NCBI RefSeq assembly: GCF_020103695.1
Contig: NZ_JAHXBF010000007.1
Span: forward strand, 336,536 to 400,535
Length of the DNA: 64,000 nt
DNA from: Hyalangium versicolor
GTDB lineage: Bacteria; Myxococcota; Myxococcia; Myxococcales; Myxococcaceae
Direction of reading: 5' to 3'
Positions within the stretch are counted from its first letter, which is position 1, and each line of letters opens with the position of its first letter. Of this stretch, positions 15,071-23,058 are shown one piece after another. Under the pieces are notes generated by a model. The model did not search any database. It was not told where the DNA came from and saw only the letters and a program-made list of their open reading frames with translations. The position numbers and the translations under genes are program-made.

Positions 15071-15218
15071 CACCGGGGCGTGGAGGGTCGGCGTGGTGAA
15101 GGTGCTCTCCGCGGGTGAGTCGTGCTCAGTGATGGAGCAGGCCACCCGCGGAAGCGGTGACAACGTGGCGAGCCATGTGTCACCATCTCAACTGAAAATG
15201 CGTTCAGAGGATGCATCC

Positions 15219-15596
15219 ATGAGAAGTGAATCAACAGCGAGAGACAACAGAGACCCGAGAGAACGCCAAGACGCAGCGAGCAACTCAGGCGCCGCAACCC
15301 ATCGAGAGGAACTGGTGCTGACAATCCGGCAGCTTATCCGCGAGGAGATCCAGGCGGTTGCTCCCATCGCAGGGGAGATGCTCACCATTGCCCAGGCTGC
15401 AGCCCTCGCAGGCTACGGCGTCACCAAGATTCGAGAGTGGCTCAAGGCCGGAACCCTCAGGCGCTACGGAGAGGGCCGAGGGGTGCGCGTCAACCGCCGC
15501 GAGTTGCAGGAGCTGATGGCGCGCCAGCACTCTCAGGGGACCACGAGCGCGGAGATCGAGCGGATGGCTGAACGCGTTTTCCGGGGGAGGCGGTAA
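15219..15596 (+). CDS. Excisionase-like helix-turn-helix protein
   Basis: A 125-residue protein whose C-terminal half has the excisionase/MerR-like winged HTH: MLTIAQAAALAGYGVTKIREWL, then KAGTLRRYGEGRGVRVNRREL. This is the standard 'helix-turn-helix domain-containing / excisionase-family' pattern in which a Gly-Val-Arg wing follows. I chose the ATG at 15219 because CAGAGG lies 8 nt upstream; the frame is open further upstream. The stop overlaps the integrase ATG (TAATG), so the pair is coupled. It likely directs excision or regulates the integrase. Confidence 0.8.
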   Translation: MRSESTARDNRDPRERQDAASNSGAATHREELVLTIRQLIREEIQAVAPIAGEMLTIAQAAALAGYGVTKIREWLKAGTLRRYGEGRGVRVNRRELQELMARQHSQGTTSAEIERMAERVFRGRR

Positions 15597-16957
15597 TGGG
15601 TTCACTCTATCGTCGCAAAGATTCGGCGTACTGGTGGGTGGCCTTCATCGATGCCGCTGGGAAGCAGCGCTGCGTCTCCTCGAAGAGCGAGGACGAGGCC
15701 GTGGCTCGTAAGCTTCTACAGGCCGTCGAGCGCAAGGTGGCGGCTGAGAAGGAGAGCGGCCTGGCCCCTTCCGGTCCCATTACCGTCGAGCGGTACGCGG
15801 ACAAGTGGCTCCAAGAGCGTAGGGAGCGAGGCATCGCCTCCGCAGATGATGACGAGGGGCGCTTGCGCCATGCGCTCCCGAAGCTCGGTCAGTTGGAGTT
15901 GAGCGCGGTGCGCCCGCGCCACGTGCGCGACGTCATGCGGGCCCTGAAGAAGAGCGGCAAGCTCGCCCCACGCACTCAGCTTCACGTGTACGGCGTGCTA
16001 CGTGTCATGTTCGCTGATGCGGTGACAGAGGAACTGCTGGAGCAGTCCCCTTGCACCCTTAAAACGCGGCGCCAAGAGCTCCCGGAAAAGAGAGACAAGG
16101 ATCCCCTCTGGCGAGCCACCGCAGTCTACTCCAGGGAGGAAGTGGTGGCGCTCATCTCAGACAAGCGAGTCCCAGAGGACAGGCGCATCTTGTATGCCAT
16201 CGTCTTCCTGGCGGGTACGCGCATTGGCGAGGCCGGAGCTCTGCGCTGGAGTCGCTACGAGCAAGAGGCTCGTCCTCTGGGTCGTCTCGCCGTGGCGAAG
16301 AGCTTCAACGAGAAGATGAAGGCCGAGAAGGGGACGAAGAAAGAGAACCCGCGCCTGGTTCCCGTCCACCTCATCCTGGCCAAGGTGCTGGCGGTGTGGC
16401 GAGCGGAGGGCTGGGAGCGGGTGATGGGCCGTCCTCCCACTGAGGAGGATCTGATCATCCCTGCCAGAGAAGGAGGCTACCGCAGAGGCAGGCAGGTTCT
16501 GAAGCAGCTCCATCAGGACTGCCGGGAACTCGGCCTGCGCCCTCGACGAACCCATGATGCTCGCCGCACCTTGATTTCCCTGGCCCGAGCTGACGGAGCA
16601 CGGAAGGACATTCTGCGGTGGATTACCCACGGCCCCCCAAAGGAAATCATGGAGGACTACACCACGTTCCCCTGGGAAGCCCTCTGCGAGGAGATAGCAA
16701 AGCTGCGGATCCAACTCCCCGTCAGGGAGGAATCCACGGTGCAAGCCACCGCTGAGTACTACGGCAATACTACGTTCCCGGCGGGTACAAAAAAGCCCCC
16801 AAGTTTCAGGAACTTGGGGGCCCTGCTGGAATGGAGGCGGCGGGAATCGAACCCGCCGCCGGGAGGCGGATTCTCGGGCAGGCGGAAGCCGGGGGGAAGC
16901 CGTCGACGTCAATGCACGTCCACGTCGTACTCGGCCGGGATGGGCGGGACGGTGTAG
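15596..16957 (+). CDS. int: Tyrosine-family phage integrase, C-terminus reading through the att site
   Basis: A 453-residue site-specific recombinase. It has an N-terminal SLYRRKDSAYWWVAF arm-binding segment, a core-binding domain (about 60-160) and a catalytic domain with Arg in TRIGEAGALRW (near 208). HDARRT (His/Arg, near 320) and the nucleophile Tyr in MEDYTTF (near 355) complete the set. The integrase proper probably ends near residue 395. Beyond that, the frame runs through a minus-strand terminator and a tRNA/tmRNA 3' end (translated WRRRESNPP), then into DNA beyond the junction. The last ~35 residues are therefore encoded by flanking sequence. This recalls phage Mx8, whose attP lies inside its int gene. 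Confidence 0.93.
   Translation: MGSLYRRKDSAYWWVAFIDAAGKQRCVSSKSEDEAVARKLLQAVERKVAAEKESGLAPSGPITVERYADKWLQERRERGIASADDDEGRLRHALPKLGQLELSAVRPRHVRDVMRALKKSGKLAPRTQLHVYGVLRVMFADAVTEELLEQSPCTLKTRRQELPEKRDKDPLWRATAVYSREEVVALISDKRVPEDRRILYAIVFLAGTRIGEAGALRWSRYEQEARPLGRLAVAKSFNEKMKAEKGTKKENPRLVPVHLILAKVLAVWRAEGWERVMGRPPTEEDLIIPAREGGYRRGRQVLKQLHQDCRELGLRPRRTHDARRTLISLARADGARKDILRWITHGPPKEIMEDYTTFPWEALCEEIAKLRIQLPVREESTVQATAEYYGNTTFPAGTKKPPSFRNLGALLEWRRRESNPPPGGGFSGRRKPGGSRRRQCTSTSYSAGMGGTV
16789..16821 (-). terminator. Rho-independent terminator (minus strand)
   Basis: A perfect 11-bp stem, GCCCCCAAGTT / AACTTGGGGGC, with a 5-nt loop is followed on the minus strand by six T residues. It stands directly downstream of the tRNA/tmRNA 3'-end fragment in that fragment's reading direction, so it is the native-type terminator of that RNA gene or a phage-supplied replacement. 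It lies inside the extended integrase frame. Confidence 0.85.
16832..16860 (-). other. att site: 3' end of a tRNA or tmRNA gene (T-arm plus acceptor strand only)
   Basis: Minus-strand reading gives a complete T-arm (GCGGGTTCGATTCCCGC), acceptor strand CGCCTCC and discriminator A; CCA is not encoded. The acceptor could pair with GGGGGCG (tmRNA-like, with a G-U pair) or GGAGGCG (tRNA-Ser-like). No matching 5' half is found in the next several hundred bases to the right, so the gene body is missing here. Together with the adjacent integrase, this marks an attachment site or scar. Confidence 0.8.
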
Positions 16958-18537
16958 GTCACCTCGAGCCGGATATCGGACAAGGCGGACGTGCATCTCG
17001 TGTTGTCTTCCGCGCTCAGGTTGCCGACGGTCAGTGGATCTCCGGTCAACATGTATCCAACCCCCATGTCCGGCTGACCCAGGCCGGGCATGTGGCGGCC
17101 GCGGAACAGGCCGGTCACGTCCCAGGACGACGGCCCGCTCTTGCCAACGCCGAAAGTGGAGTCGAACCATCCGATCGCACGGTTGGGAGGACTCCGCACC
17201 CAGTCTTCGTTCGGCACCCGAAGCGAGAGGCAGCCGTTGGGCTTGAACTCCGGATTCGCGTCTCCGTCCGTCCAGCACGGGAGCGGGTCGACCAGGAATC
17301 CGCCCTGTGTGTAGACCAGGGCGACACATTCCGAAGCGGCCTGCTCGCGATAGGCGAGAACGGCGCGATCGAGCGTCTTCCTGGGAAGGGTGTCGAACGG
17401 CCGGGTGTCGAAGTTGAGCGTCAGTTGGGAGACCCAGGACATGCATGGATCGGTGGAGGCACCCGGGTGTCCATTGCCTTCCACCTGCCCCCAACCGGCA
17501 ACGGCGATAAGCGATTCGCCGCTCCCCACCGCGAGCCCTTGCGGAAGCCAGCCGTGGGAACAATCAATACCGCGGCCAATGAAGGGGCCGAGGACGGGCA
17601 CGTCGCTGAAGCGCCGGACGGTGTGCCAGGTGAAGACCCGGTCGGCCCGCAGGACCAGTGTGTGCTGTCCCGGTCGTTGAAGCTCGGGAAGGTTGTCGGG
17701 GCTGCGGACTTCATGCGAACCGAGGGCGGTCAGCGCCAACTGCATGTTCGTGAGGCCCTGCAGGTCGGTACGGTGGACCTGCTCGTGCATCTCGACGATG
17801 ACGGTGTTGCGCATATCGTCAGCGCTCATCGTCTTGATCTGCTCGTCGGTGCGGCTTCCCGTTCCACGAAGATAGACGAGCAGCGCTCCGGTGCCCGCCA
17901 GGTCCCTGTCGTTGAGTCCCTGGTAGAAGGCAAGGTTGTCACGCGTTCGACCCACCAGCTCGGTGATCAACGTGTTGCGCTGATCCTCTCCCGACATGGC
18001 GTTGAGCTCCCGCTGAGTGCGGAACCTTCCCACCAACAGCACGCCCCGGATGAACGAGCGCTCGGGACCCATCACGAGGTGGATGAGCTGCAGGTTGCTG
18101 AGGGCCTGCAGATCTCTTCCGCGGCCCGTCTGAACGCCGACCTCGACAATGACCGTGTTGCGCATGTCGTCGGCGCTCATCGTCTTGATCTGGTCATCGG
18201 TCCGGCTTGACGTCTCGCGCAAATACACAAGGAGCGATCCGGCTCCCGCAAGGTCCGTATCGTTCAGCCCCTGATAGAAACGGACATCGTCGCGCGTGCG
18301 TGCGACGAGCTCGGTGATGAGCGTGTTGCGCTGGTCCTCCCACGACATCGCGTTCAATTCGCGCTGCGTACGGAACTTGCCGATGAGGAGCGTGCCACGG
18401 ATGAGCGACATCCTGGCATCGGGCGGCTCGGCCGCGGCCTGGGATGTGGCGAGGAGCGAGGCGAGGAGTACCGCGCAGCCGCAGGCACCGAGACGAAGGA
18501 GCCGCTTTGACACAGCCTTCTTCACGACGACGCTCAT
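16909..18537 (-). CDS. Secreted protein with four internal RNT(L/V)I repeats and a beta-rich C-terminus
   Basis: A 542-residue exported protein. I chose the ATG at 18537 because GGGGAGG lies 6 nt upstream and a signal peptide follows (KKAVSKRLLRLGACGCAVLL, cleaved after QAAA). Residues about 40-270 hold four ~58-residue repeats in the pattern A-B-A-B. A copies read RTQRELNAMS, EDQRNTLITEL, YQGLND; B copies read RTD.QIKTMSADDMRNTVIVE. The C-terminal ~270 residues are beta-rich with six or more Cys and a SSWDVTGLFRG segment, like cell-surface DNRLRE-type domains. I do not recognise the repeat family. The 3' end overlaps the read-through end of the integrase frame. Confidence 0.8.
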   Translation of the reverse strand: MSVVVKKAVSKRLLRLGACGCAVLLASLLATSQAAAEPPDARMSLIRGTLLIGKFRTQRELNAMSWEDQRNTLITELVARTRDDVRFYQGLNDTDLAGAGSLLVYLRETSSRTDDQIKTMSADDMRNTVIVEVGVQTGRGRDLQALSNLQLIHLVMGPERSFIRGVLLVGRFRTQRELNAMSGEDQRNTLITELVGRTRDNLAFYQGLNDRDLAGTGALLVYLRGTGSRTDEQIKTMSADDMRNTVIVEMHEQVHRTDLQGLTNMQLALTALGSHEVRSPDNLPELQRPGQHTLVLRADRVFTWHTVRRFSDVPVLGPFIGRGIDCSHGWLPQGLAVGSGESLIAVAGWGQVEGNGHPGASTDPCMSWVSQLTLNFDTRPFDTLPRKTLDRAVLAYREQAASECVALVYTQGGFLVDPLPCWTDGDANPEFKPNGCLSLRVPNEDWVRSPPNRAIGWFDSTFGVGKSGPSSWDVTGLFRGRHMPGLGQPDMGVGYMLTGDPLTVGNLSAEDNTRCTSALSDIRLEVTYTVPPIPAEYDVDVH

Positions 18538-18773
18538 ATTGTCCTCCCCGCGCCCCCGGCTCCCCGAATCCTTGATGAGGTCGATGGCGGTCCTGTCGGA
18601 TGTGACCGACACGACCCCATCCGCTTCTCGCTTCATCGCCGGCCCTTCAGGCTTCCCAGGCGTCCGTCGGCTTGGCGCGTAGCCAGCCAGGTAGCCCGGA
18701 CCACAGAGTAGCTACCTCGGAAGGCGGGACGCCTCCTCAGAGGCAGCCCCGGGGTGGATGTCTCTCGTGGTAA

Positions 18774-19247
18774 TCAGAGCCGTCCCTCCGCGAGCAGTTC
18801 GCGCGTCCGCTTCAGCGTCGACAACAAGGCGCTCTTGTAGCCCTTGTCGCCGCTCATCCACTCCTGCTCGGCCCGCTCCTCGGGGCCGTTCGGCGCTTTG
18901 CCGCGCAGGCCGAGGTAGCAGTAGAAGCGGAGATGGAGCGTGCCGTCGGCGCCCTCGAACAACTCGTTGATGATCGCGCCCTCGCGCGGACCGGTGGCCT
19001 GGAAGAAAGTGACCTTGTTCTGCGGCTCGAACGTGATGATCTCGCGCAGATCGGCTCCTGCAATCGTGGCTTCACGCACGATGTGCGAAGCGCTCTCCTC
19101 GACGACGTCGCAACGGGTGCAGAGGCCGGGCGGGAGGAACAGGCGGGCGTCGCGGGCCTTGAGGACCAGGCCCTCCCATGCCTGGGCGCGGGTCAGCGGG
19201 GTCTCGCCTTCCGGGTTCACCGGGACGATGGCGGACGAATAGATCAT
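18774..19247 (-). CDS. SRPBCC-fold / DUF1857 (AtaL-like) protein
   Basis: A 157-residue protein. The opening MIYSSAIVPVNPEGETPLTRAQAWEGLVLK, the ATIAGADLREIITFEPQNKVTFFQ centre (split here) and the late AEQEWMSGDKGYKSALLSTLKRTREL match the DUF1857 family of START/Bet v1-like ligand-binding proteins. Some members act in natural-product pathways as isomerase or binding proteins. It probably forms an operon with the NmrA-type gene upstream (about 41 bp gap). No catalytic residue can be assigned. Confidence 0.8.
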   Translation of the reverse strand: MIYSSAIVPVNPEGETPLTRAQAWEGLVLKARDARLFLPPGLCTRCDVVEESASHIVREATIAGADLREIITFEPQNKVTFFQATGPREGAIINELFEGADGTLHLRFYCYLGLRGKAPNGPEERAEQEWMSGDKGYKSALLSTLKRTRELLAEGRL

Positions 19248-19288
19248 GATGGTGTTCCTTCTCGTGAGTGTTGGGTGTCGCTCGACCG

Positions 19289-20158
19289 TCAGGCCGAGGT
19301 CGCGATCTCGGCGGCGAAGTCGCGGTAGGAGCGCAGGGGGCGCCCCAGGAGCGTGGTGAGACGCGCGACGTCGCCGGCCTCGGGGAGCATTCCCTCGGTG
19401 AGGAAGCGCTCGCTCATCAGGCGCATGTCGAACGCCATCCAGCTCGGCATGAACCGCCGGAGGTTCTGCTCGAACCCGGCGGTGTCATCGCCCGGATAGG
19501 CGATCGGGCGCCCCAGGACCTCCGTCCAGATGGCTGCGACATCCGCACCGGTCAGCGTGTCGGGGCCGACGAGGTTGATCCGGTCGAGGGGAAGCGGGGC
19601 GGCCGCCCGCTCTCGGCGGATCAGCTCGATGGCCGCGATCTCCCCGATGTCGCGCGCGTCGATCATCGCGAGGCCCTTGCCGCCGATCGGCATCGGGTAG
19701 ACGCCGTATCCGGTCACCACGTCCTTGATCGTGAGATCGTTGTTCATGAAGTACGCGGGACGCAGGATGGTGGCGTTGAGGCCCATCTGCTCGATCATGC
19801 GCTCGACGGCGAACTTGCCCGCGAAGTGCGGCACGTTCACGTAGAGGTCGCTGTGGATCACCGACAGGTAGACGATCCGCTCGATCCCGGCCGCGCGGGC
19901 GAGGTTGAGCGCGATAAGGGCCTGGGTGAATTCGTCAGGCACCACGGCGTTGAGCAGAAAGAGTGTGGAGACGCCCGAGAAAGCACTCCGCAGCGAGTCG
20001 ATGTCGAGCAGGTCGCCCTGCGCTACGGCGACGCCCTCCGGGAAGTGAGCCTTGGCGGGATCGCGGACGAGGGCGCGCACATCCGCGCGGCGCTTCGTGA
20101 GTTGTTCGACAACCTGGCGGCCGACTGTGCCGGTCGCGCCGGTAACGAGGATGGTCAT
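19289..20158 (-). CDS. NmrA-like NAD(P)-binding oxidoreductase
   Basis: A 289-residue Rossmann-fold protein with the atypical-SDR motif TGATGTVGRQVVE at residues 6-18. RALVRDPAKA follows the second strand, as in NmrA/QOR2-type proteins. SVIHSDLYVNVPHF takes the place of a Tyr/Lys catalytic pair, which suggests a redox-sensing or quinone-type role. The ATG at 20158 has GGAGTG upstream. It is divergent from a LysR regulator that most likely controls it. The family fits proteins that detoxify electrophiles or sense NADP. Confidence 0.85.
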   Translation of the reverse strand: MTILVTGATGTVGRQVVEQLTKRRADVRALVRDPAKAHFPEGVAVAQGDLLDIDSLRSAFSGVSTLFLLNAVVPDEFTQALIALNLARAAGIERIVYLSVIHSDLYVNVPHFAGKFAVERMIEQMGLNATILRPAYFMNNDLTIKDVVTGYGVYPMPIGGKGLAMIDARDIGEIAAIELIRRERAAAPLPLDRINLVGPDTLTGADVAAIWTEVLGRPIAYPGDDTAGFEQNLRRFMPSWMAFDMRLMSERFLTEGMLPEAGDVARLTTLLGRPLRSYRDFAAEIATSA

Positions 20159-20263
20159 GGGGATCACTCCGGTTTGGGTCAAGAGACACCCCGTAACTTA
20201 CTGTTCCAGGTTCGTACCGATAGACGTTACATTTGGACAGACCGTCTCACTGGTGGAACACTC
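20159..20263. promoter_or_regulatory. Divergent promoter region between NmrA-like and LysR genes
   Basis: A 105-bp intergenic region shared by two divergent start codons. A symmetric pair GTAAC (20193-20197) and GTTAC (20226-20230) lies in its centre, a candidate LysR operator. LysR proteins commonly autoregulate and activate the divergent gene. No clear -35/-10 pair can be named. Confidence 0.45.
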
Positions 20264-21229
20264 ATGGATCTGCTGGCTCTCGCTGATTTCAATCTCGTCG
20301 CCCGACACGGAGGCTTTGGACGAGCCGCACGCGCCGCGGGGCGCCCTAAGGCAACCCTGTCCCGCCGGGTGTCGGAGCTGGAGGCCACCCTCGACCTGCG
20401 TCTGTTCGAACGCGGAGCGCGCACGCTGAAGCTCACCGAGGAAGGACGGGCGCTCTTCGAGCGAACGGGGGCATTGCTGACCGAGCTCGACGAGACTGCG
20501 GCAGCGATCGCCTCAGGTGGAGACAAGCCACGAGGCACGTTGAGGATCAGCGCGCCCTTGCTCTTCTCTCAGACCGCGATGGGTAAGCTCGCGGCCGGGT
20601 TCGCGCTGAAATATCCGGAGGTCCGGCTCGAGATCACGACGGAAGATCGGACCGTCGACATGATTGAGGAAGGTTATGACCTGGTCATTCGCGTCAATCC
20701 GGAGCCGGATGAGCGCCTTGTCGGACGCATTTTTCTGCGCGATCAACTGGTAGTCGTCGCGAGTCCAAGCATTGTTCGGCCGACGGACAATCTCGCTGTT
20801 CCGGCTGTAGTACGAGGCGCGGGCGACCGTCTTGCAGCCTGGAATGTTGTGACGCCCACCGGAAGCTCACGCATCGCGGTCGATCCAGTCCTTCGCCTTT
20901 CGTCGCTCATCATGGTCCGCGATGCTGTCCGAGCGGGCGTGGGCGCCGGACGCCTTCCCATTTCACTTGTCAGTCACGATCTGGCCGCTGGAACGCTGGT
21001 GCATTGGGGCGATGTAGAGGGGCCAGAAATCACCCTATGGACGCTCTACCCGTCGCGGCGGCTGCTGAGCGCGCGTGTATCCGCCTTTCTCGACTATTTG
21101 AAGGAAGCCTTTCCCCAAGGGAAGCCTGACGAACTGGCGGCCTATATCGGGGCCACCCAGGTTCGAGCACCGGCTCGAGTGCGCCCCTCTCGAAAAGAGG
21201 GGGCCGCCAGTCTTCGAAGAAATAAATGA
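20264..21229 (+). CDS. LysR-family transcriptional regulator
   Basis: A 321-residue regulator. The N-terminal HTH is typical (DFNLVARHGGFGRAARAAGRPKATLSRRVSELE, shown in two pieces here; LDLRLFERGARTLKLTEEG). An inducer-binding domain of type-2 periplasmic fold follows (GTLRISAPLLFSQ, YPEVRLEITTEDRTVDMIEEGYDL). This is the pattern of the AaeR/DsdC-like group that regulates divergent oxidoreductase genes. The ATG at 20264 begins at the canonical distance from the HTH. The C-terminal ~25 residues (RAPARVRPSRKEGAASLRR) are basic and may be an extension. Confidence 0.92.
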   Translation: MDLLALADFNLVARHGGFGRAARAAGRPKATLSRRVSELEATLDLRLFERGARTLKLTEEGRALFERTGALLTELDETAAAIASGGDKPRGTLRISAPLLFSQTAMGKLAAGFALKYPEVRLEITTEDRTVDMIEEGYDLVIRVNPEPDERLVGRIFLRDQLVVVASPSIVRPTDNLAVPAVVRGAGDRLAAWNVVTPTGSSRIAVDPVLRLSSLIMVRDAVRAGVGAGRLPISLVSHDLAAGTLVHWGDVEGPEITLWTLYPSRRLLSARVSAFLDYLKEAFPQGKPDELAAYIGATQVRAPARVRPSRKEGAASLRRNK

Positions 21230-21247
21230 CGCCAGCGCTCTCCTGCA

Positions 21248-22726
21248 CTACTTCGGGCCAAGAGAGCTCCGACGGCTGGAGAGAGCGACAAGCAGCCCCA
21301 GAGCCATGAGCAGGAATGAGGCATTCATCCCCCTGCTCGTGGAGCAGCCGCAGCCACCGGCATCCTCCTCATCCGAAGGACTTTCCGCGCCCGAGCCTCC
21401 GTCGTTGCCCACTCCCGCGTCCACGGGCGAAAGGATGCCCCCGTCCGTGCCCCCATCCGTGCCCCCGTCGCTGATCCCAGCGTCGGGAGACGCACTGCCC
21501 CCATCGCTGGGCCAGCCCGAGCAGTCCCCGAGCGAGTGCTCCAGGGCCCCCAGCGTGTACGCGCCCGAGGCCGGACGGGCCCGGCCGCAGAAGTCGTCCA
21601 CCACCTGCGCGCGGGCCGCCGCGGCGCCAATCAAAGGGGACACGTCCCCTCGAATCGTGAGGTTTCCCTTCAGAGGCTCCTGGTACCAGCCAGAGAAGCT
21701 GGCCGAGCTCACATTGAGCAGGTTGGTGCCGGCATCGAACGTGCCGCCCTCCCGGCCGCGCAGGTTCCCCGCCAGCACGTTGCCATGCGCGGAGCCCGTG
21801 CTGGAAGGAAAGCGGAAGTCCACGCCTGAAGTGGAGATGAGGGTATTGAAGAGCACCTGCGTGGCGCGGGCCTTGTTCAGGTAGATGCCCACGTCCGAGC
21901 AGTTGGCGATGACGTTGTTGCGAATCGTGCCGCCGCTGTGCTCGGGGTCGCACGCCACATTGGCATTGAATTCCGGTGCGCAGAAGGCATTGCCCGTCCC
22001 GCCACCCCCGAAGGAAAGCCCGATGCGTGTGCCGCCAGTGGCCACATCCCGGGTGCACAACACAAGGTTGCGCTCGAACACGCCGTTGTTGCCGCCGCTC
22101 TTCATGAACGCACCATAGGAAACGGAGTCCCCACCGTTCTTGTGGAAGTCGTGGATGAGGTTGTCGCGGACGATCCAGTTGTCACCCGTGTCGATGTTGA
22201 GCTTCGTCACCGGATTCGAAGTCGCTCGAGGGCGGGTGTCGGCCAGCTCGTTGCGCTCGATGAGCCCCCCGTGGGGAATCTCCCACGTGCTTCCGTTCTG
22301 GGAGGCATTCACCTTGAGCTGCGCATTGAAGTCGCGCACCCGGTTGTTGCGCAGGACGAAGTGCTCAGCGTGACCCGTGACGTGGAAGGCGTGCTCGCAG
22401 TTGTTGTCATCCGCGCAGACGCCTTGGATGTCGAGCCCATCGAAGCTCCAATAGGCACCGGAGACCTTGAAGCCCTCCACCGCATTGAAGCGGATGATCG
22501 CGCCCAGCCGGTTCTGAGCGCGCACGACGATGGGAGCCTGAGCCGTCCCATTCGTCGAGCAGCTCAAGTTGGCGTTCACCGCATAGGTGCCGTCCGCGAG
22601 GATGATTTCATCCCCGGCTTGCGCGCCCGCGAGGGCTGACTGGAGCTGGGACACCGAGGAGACATTCACCTGCCGGGCCAGCGCTGGGGAGGCGAGAAGC
22701 AGCAGGAGCGCAACGGGCTTGAGCAT
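21248..22726 (-). CDS. Secreted parallel beta-helix protein (chondroitinase-B/polysaccharide-lyase-like) with MYXO-CTERM tail
   Basis: A 492-residue exported protein with a signal peptide (MLKPVALLLLLASPALA). A right-handed beta-helix follows, of the poly(beta-D-mannuronate) lyase / chondroitinase B type: LQSALAGAQAGDEIILADGTY opens it, and HAFHVTGHAEHFVLRNNRV and WIVRDNLIHDFHKNGG form later coils. The Lys/Arg catalytic pair of PL6 enzymes cannot be confirmed by eye. The C-terminus has a Gly-Asp linker (DGGTDGGTDGG), then GGCGCS, a hydrophobic helix and RRS, which is the MYXO-CTERM sorting signal. It likely acts on polysaccharide at the cell surface. Confidence 0.88.
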   Translation of the reverse strand: MLKPVALLLLLASPALARQVNVSSVSQLQSALAGAQAGDEIILADGTYAVNANLSCSTNGTAQAPIVVRAQNRLGAIIRFNAVEGFKVSGAYWSFDGLDIQGVCADDNNCEHAFHVTGHAEHFVLRNNRVRDFNAQLKVNASQNGSTWEIPHGGLIERNELADTRPRATSNPVTKLNIDTGDNWIVRDNLIHDFHKNGGDSVSYGAFMKSGGNNGVFERNLVLCTRDVATGGTRIGLSFGGGGTGNAFCAPEFNANVACDPEHSGGTIRNNVIANCSDVGIYLNKARATQVLFNTLISTSGVDFRFPSSTGSAHGNVLAGNLRGREGGTFDAGTNLLNVSSASFSGWYQEPLKGNLTIRGDVSPLIGAAAARAQVVDDFCGRARPASGAYTLGALEHSLGDCSGWPSDGGSASPDAGISDGGTDGGTDGGILSPVDAGVGNDGGSGAESPSDEEDAGGCGCSTSRGMNASFLLMALGLLVALSSRRSSLGPK

Positions 22727-23058
22727 CGAGATGGACCTCTGTGCTGCGGAGAGGCCACCATTCTACGCAAGCGTCGCCGCTTCTCACGGTCCAACTGCTA
22801 CGAGAGAAGCCGCGAGCGCTGACGGGCGGAGAGGGGCTCTGGCCGAACTTCAGCATTGGGATTCACCCGGCGGAAACGCGACCGTGGTCGTCGATGGGCT
22901 CGGCTGAAGCTGCCGTGAAAAAGAGTGCAGCTCCCCACCAGCGCACTGGGGAAAACCCATGAATGACGGTTTCCGCGTCCCGGGCCCAAAGCCTCGAGCC
23001 TCACTCCGCGCTCGACTGCGAAGGGGAATCCGGGTGAACTCCGCGCAGGAGATCCGGA
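22727..23058. other. Intergenic region between divergent genes
   Basis: This 332-bp stretch carries the promoters of the beta-helix gene (minus) and the ankyrin-SUKH gene (plus). The last ~60 bp (CGCGCTCGACTGCGAA... up to the ATG) recurs in altered form at about 25,378-25,440, before the decayed copy of the same gene. No gene is seen. Confidence 0.5.

Noticed and set aside
16832-16920. Complete tRNA or tmRNA gene
   Set aside because: Only the T-arm and acceptor 3' strand are present. No pairing 5' acceptor strand or anticodon arm is found within a reasonable distance to the right.
16831-18210. Plus-strand open frame across the att site and secreted protein gene
   Set aside because: Antisense of the secreted repeat protein, which has a good SD and signal peptide; the plus frame starts inside the RNA-gene fragment.
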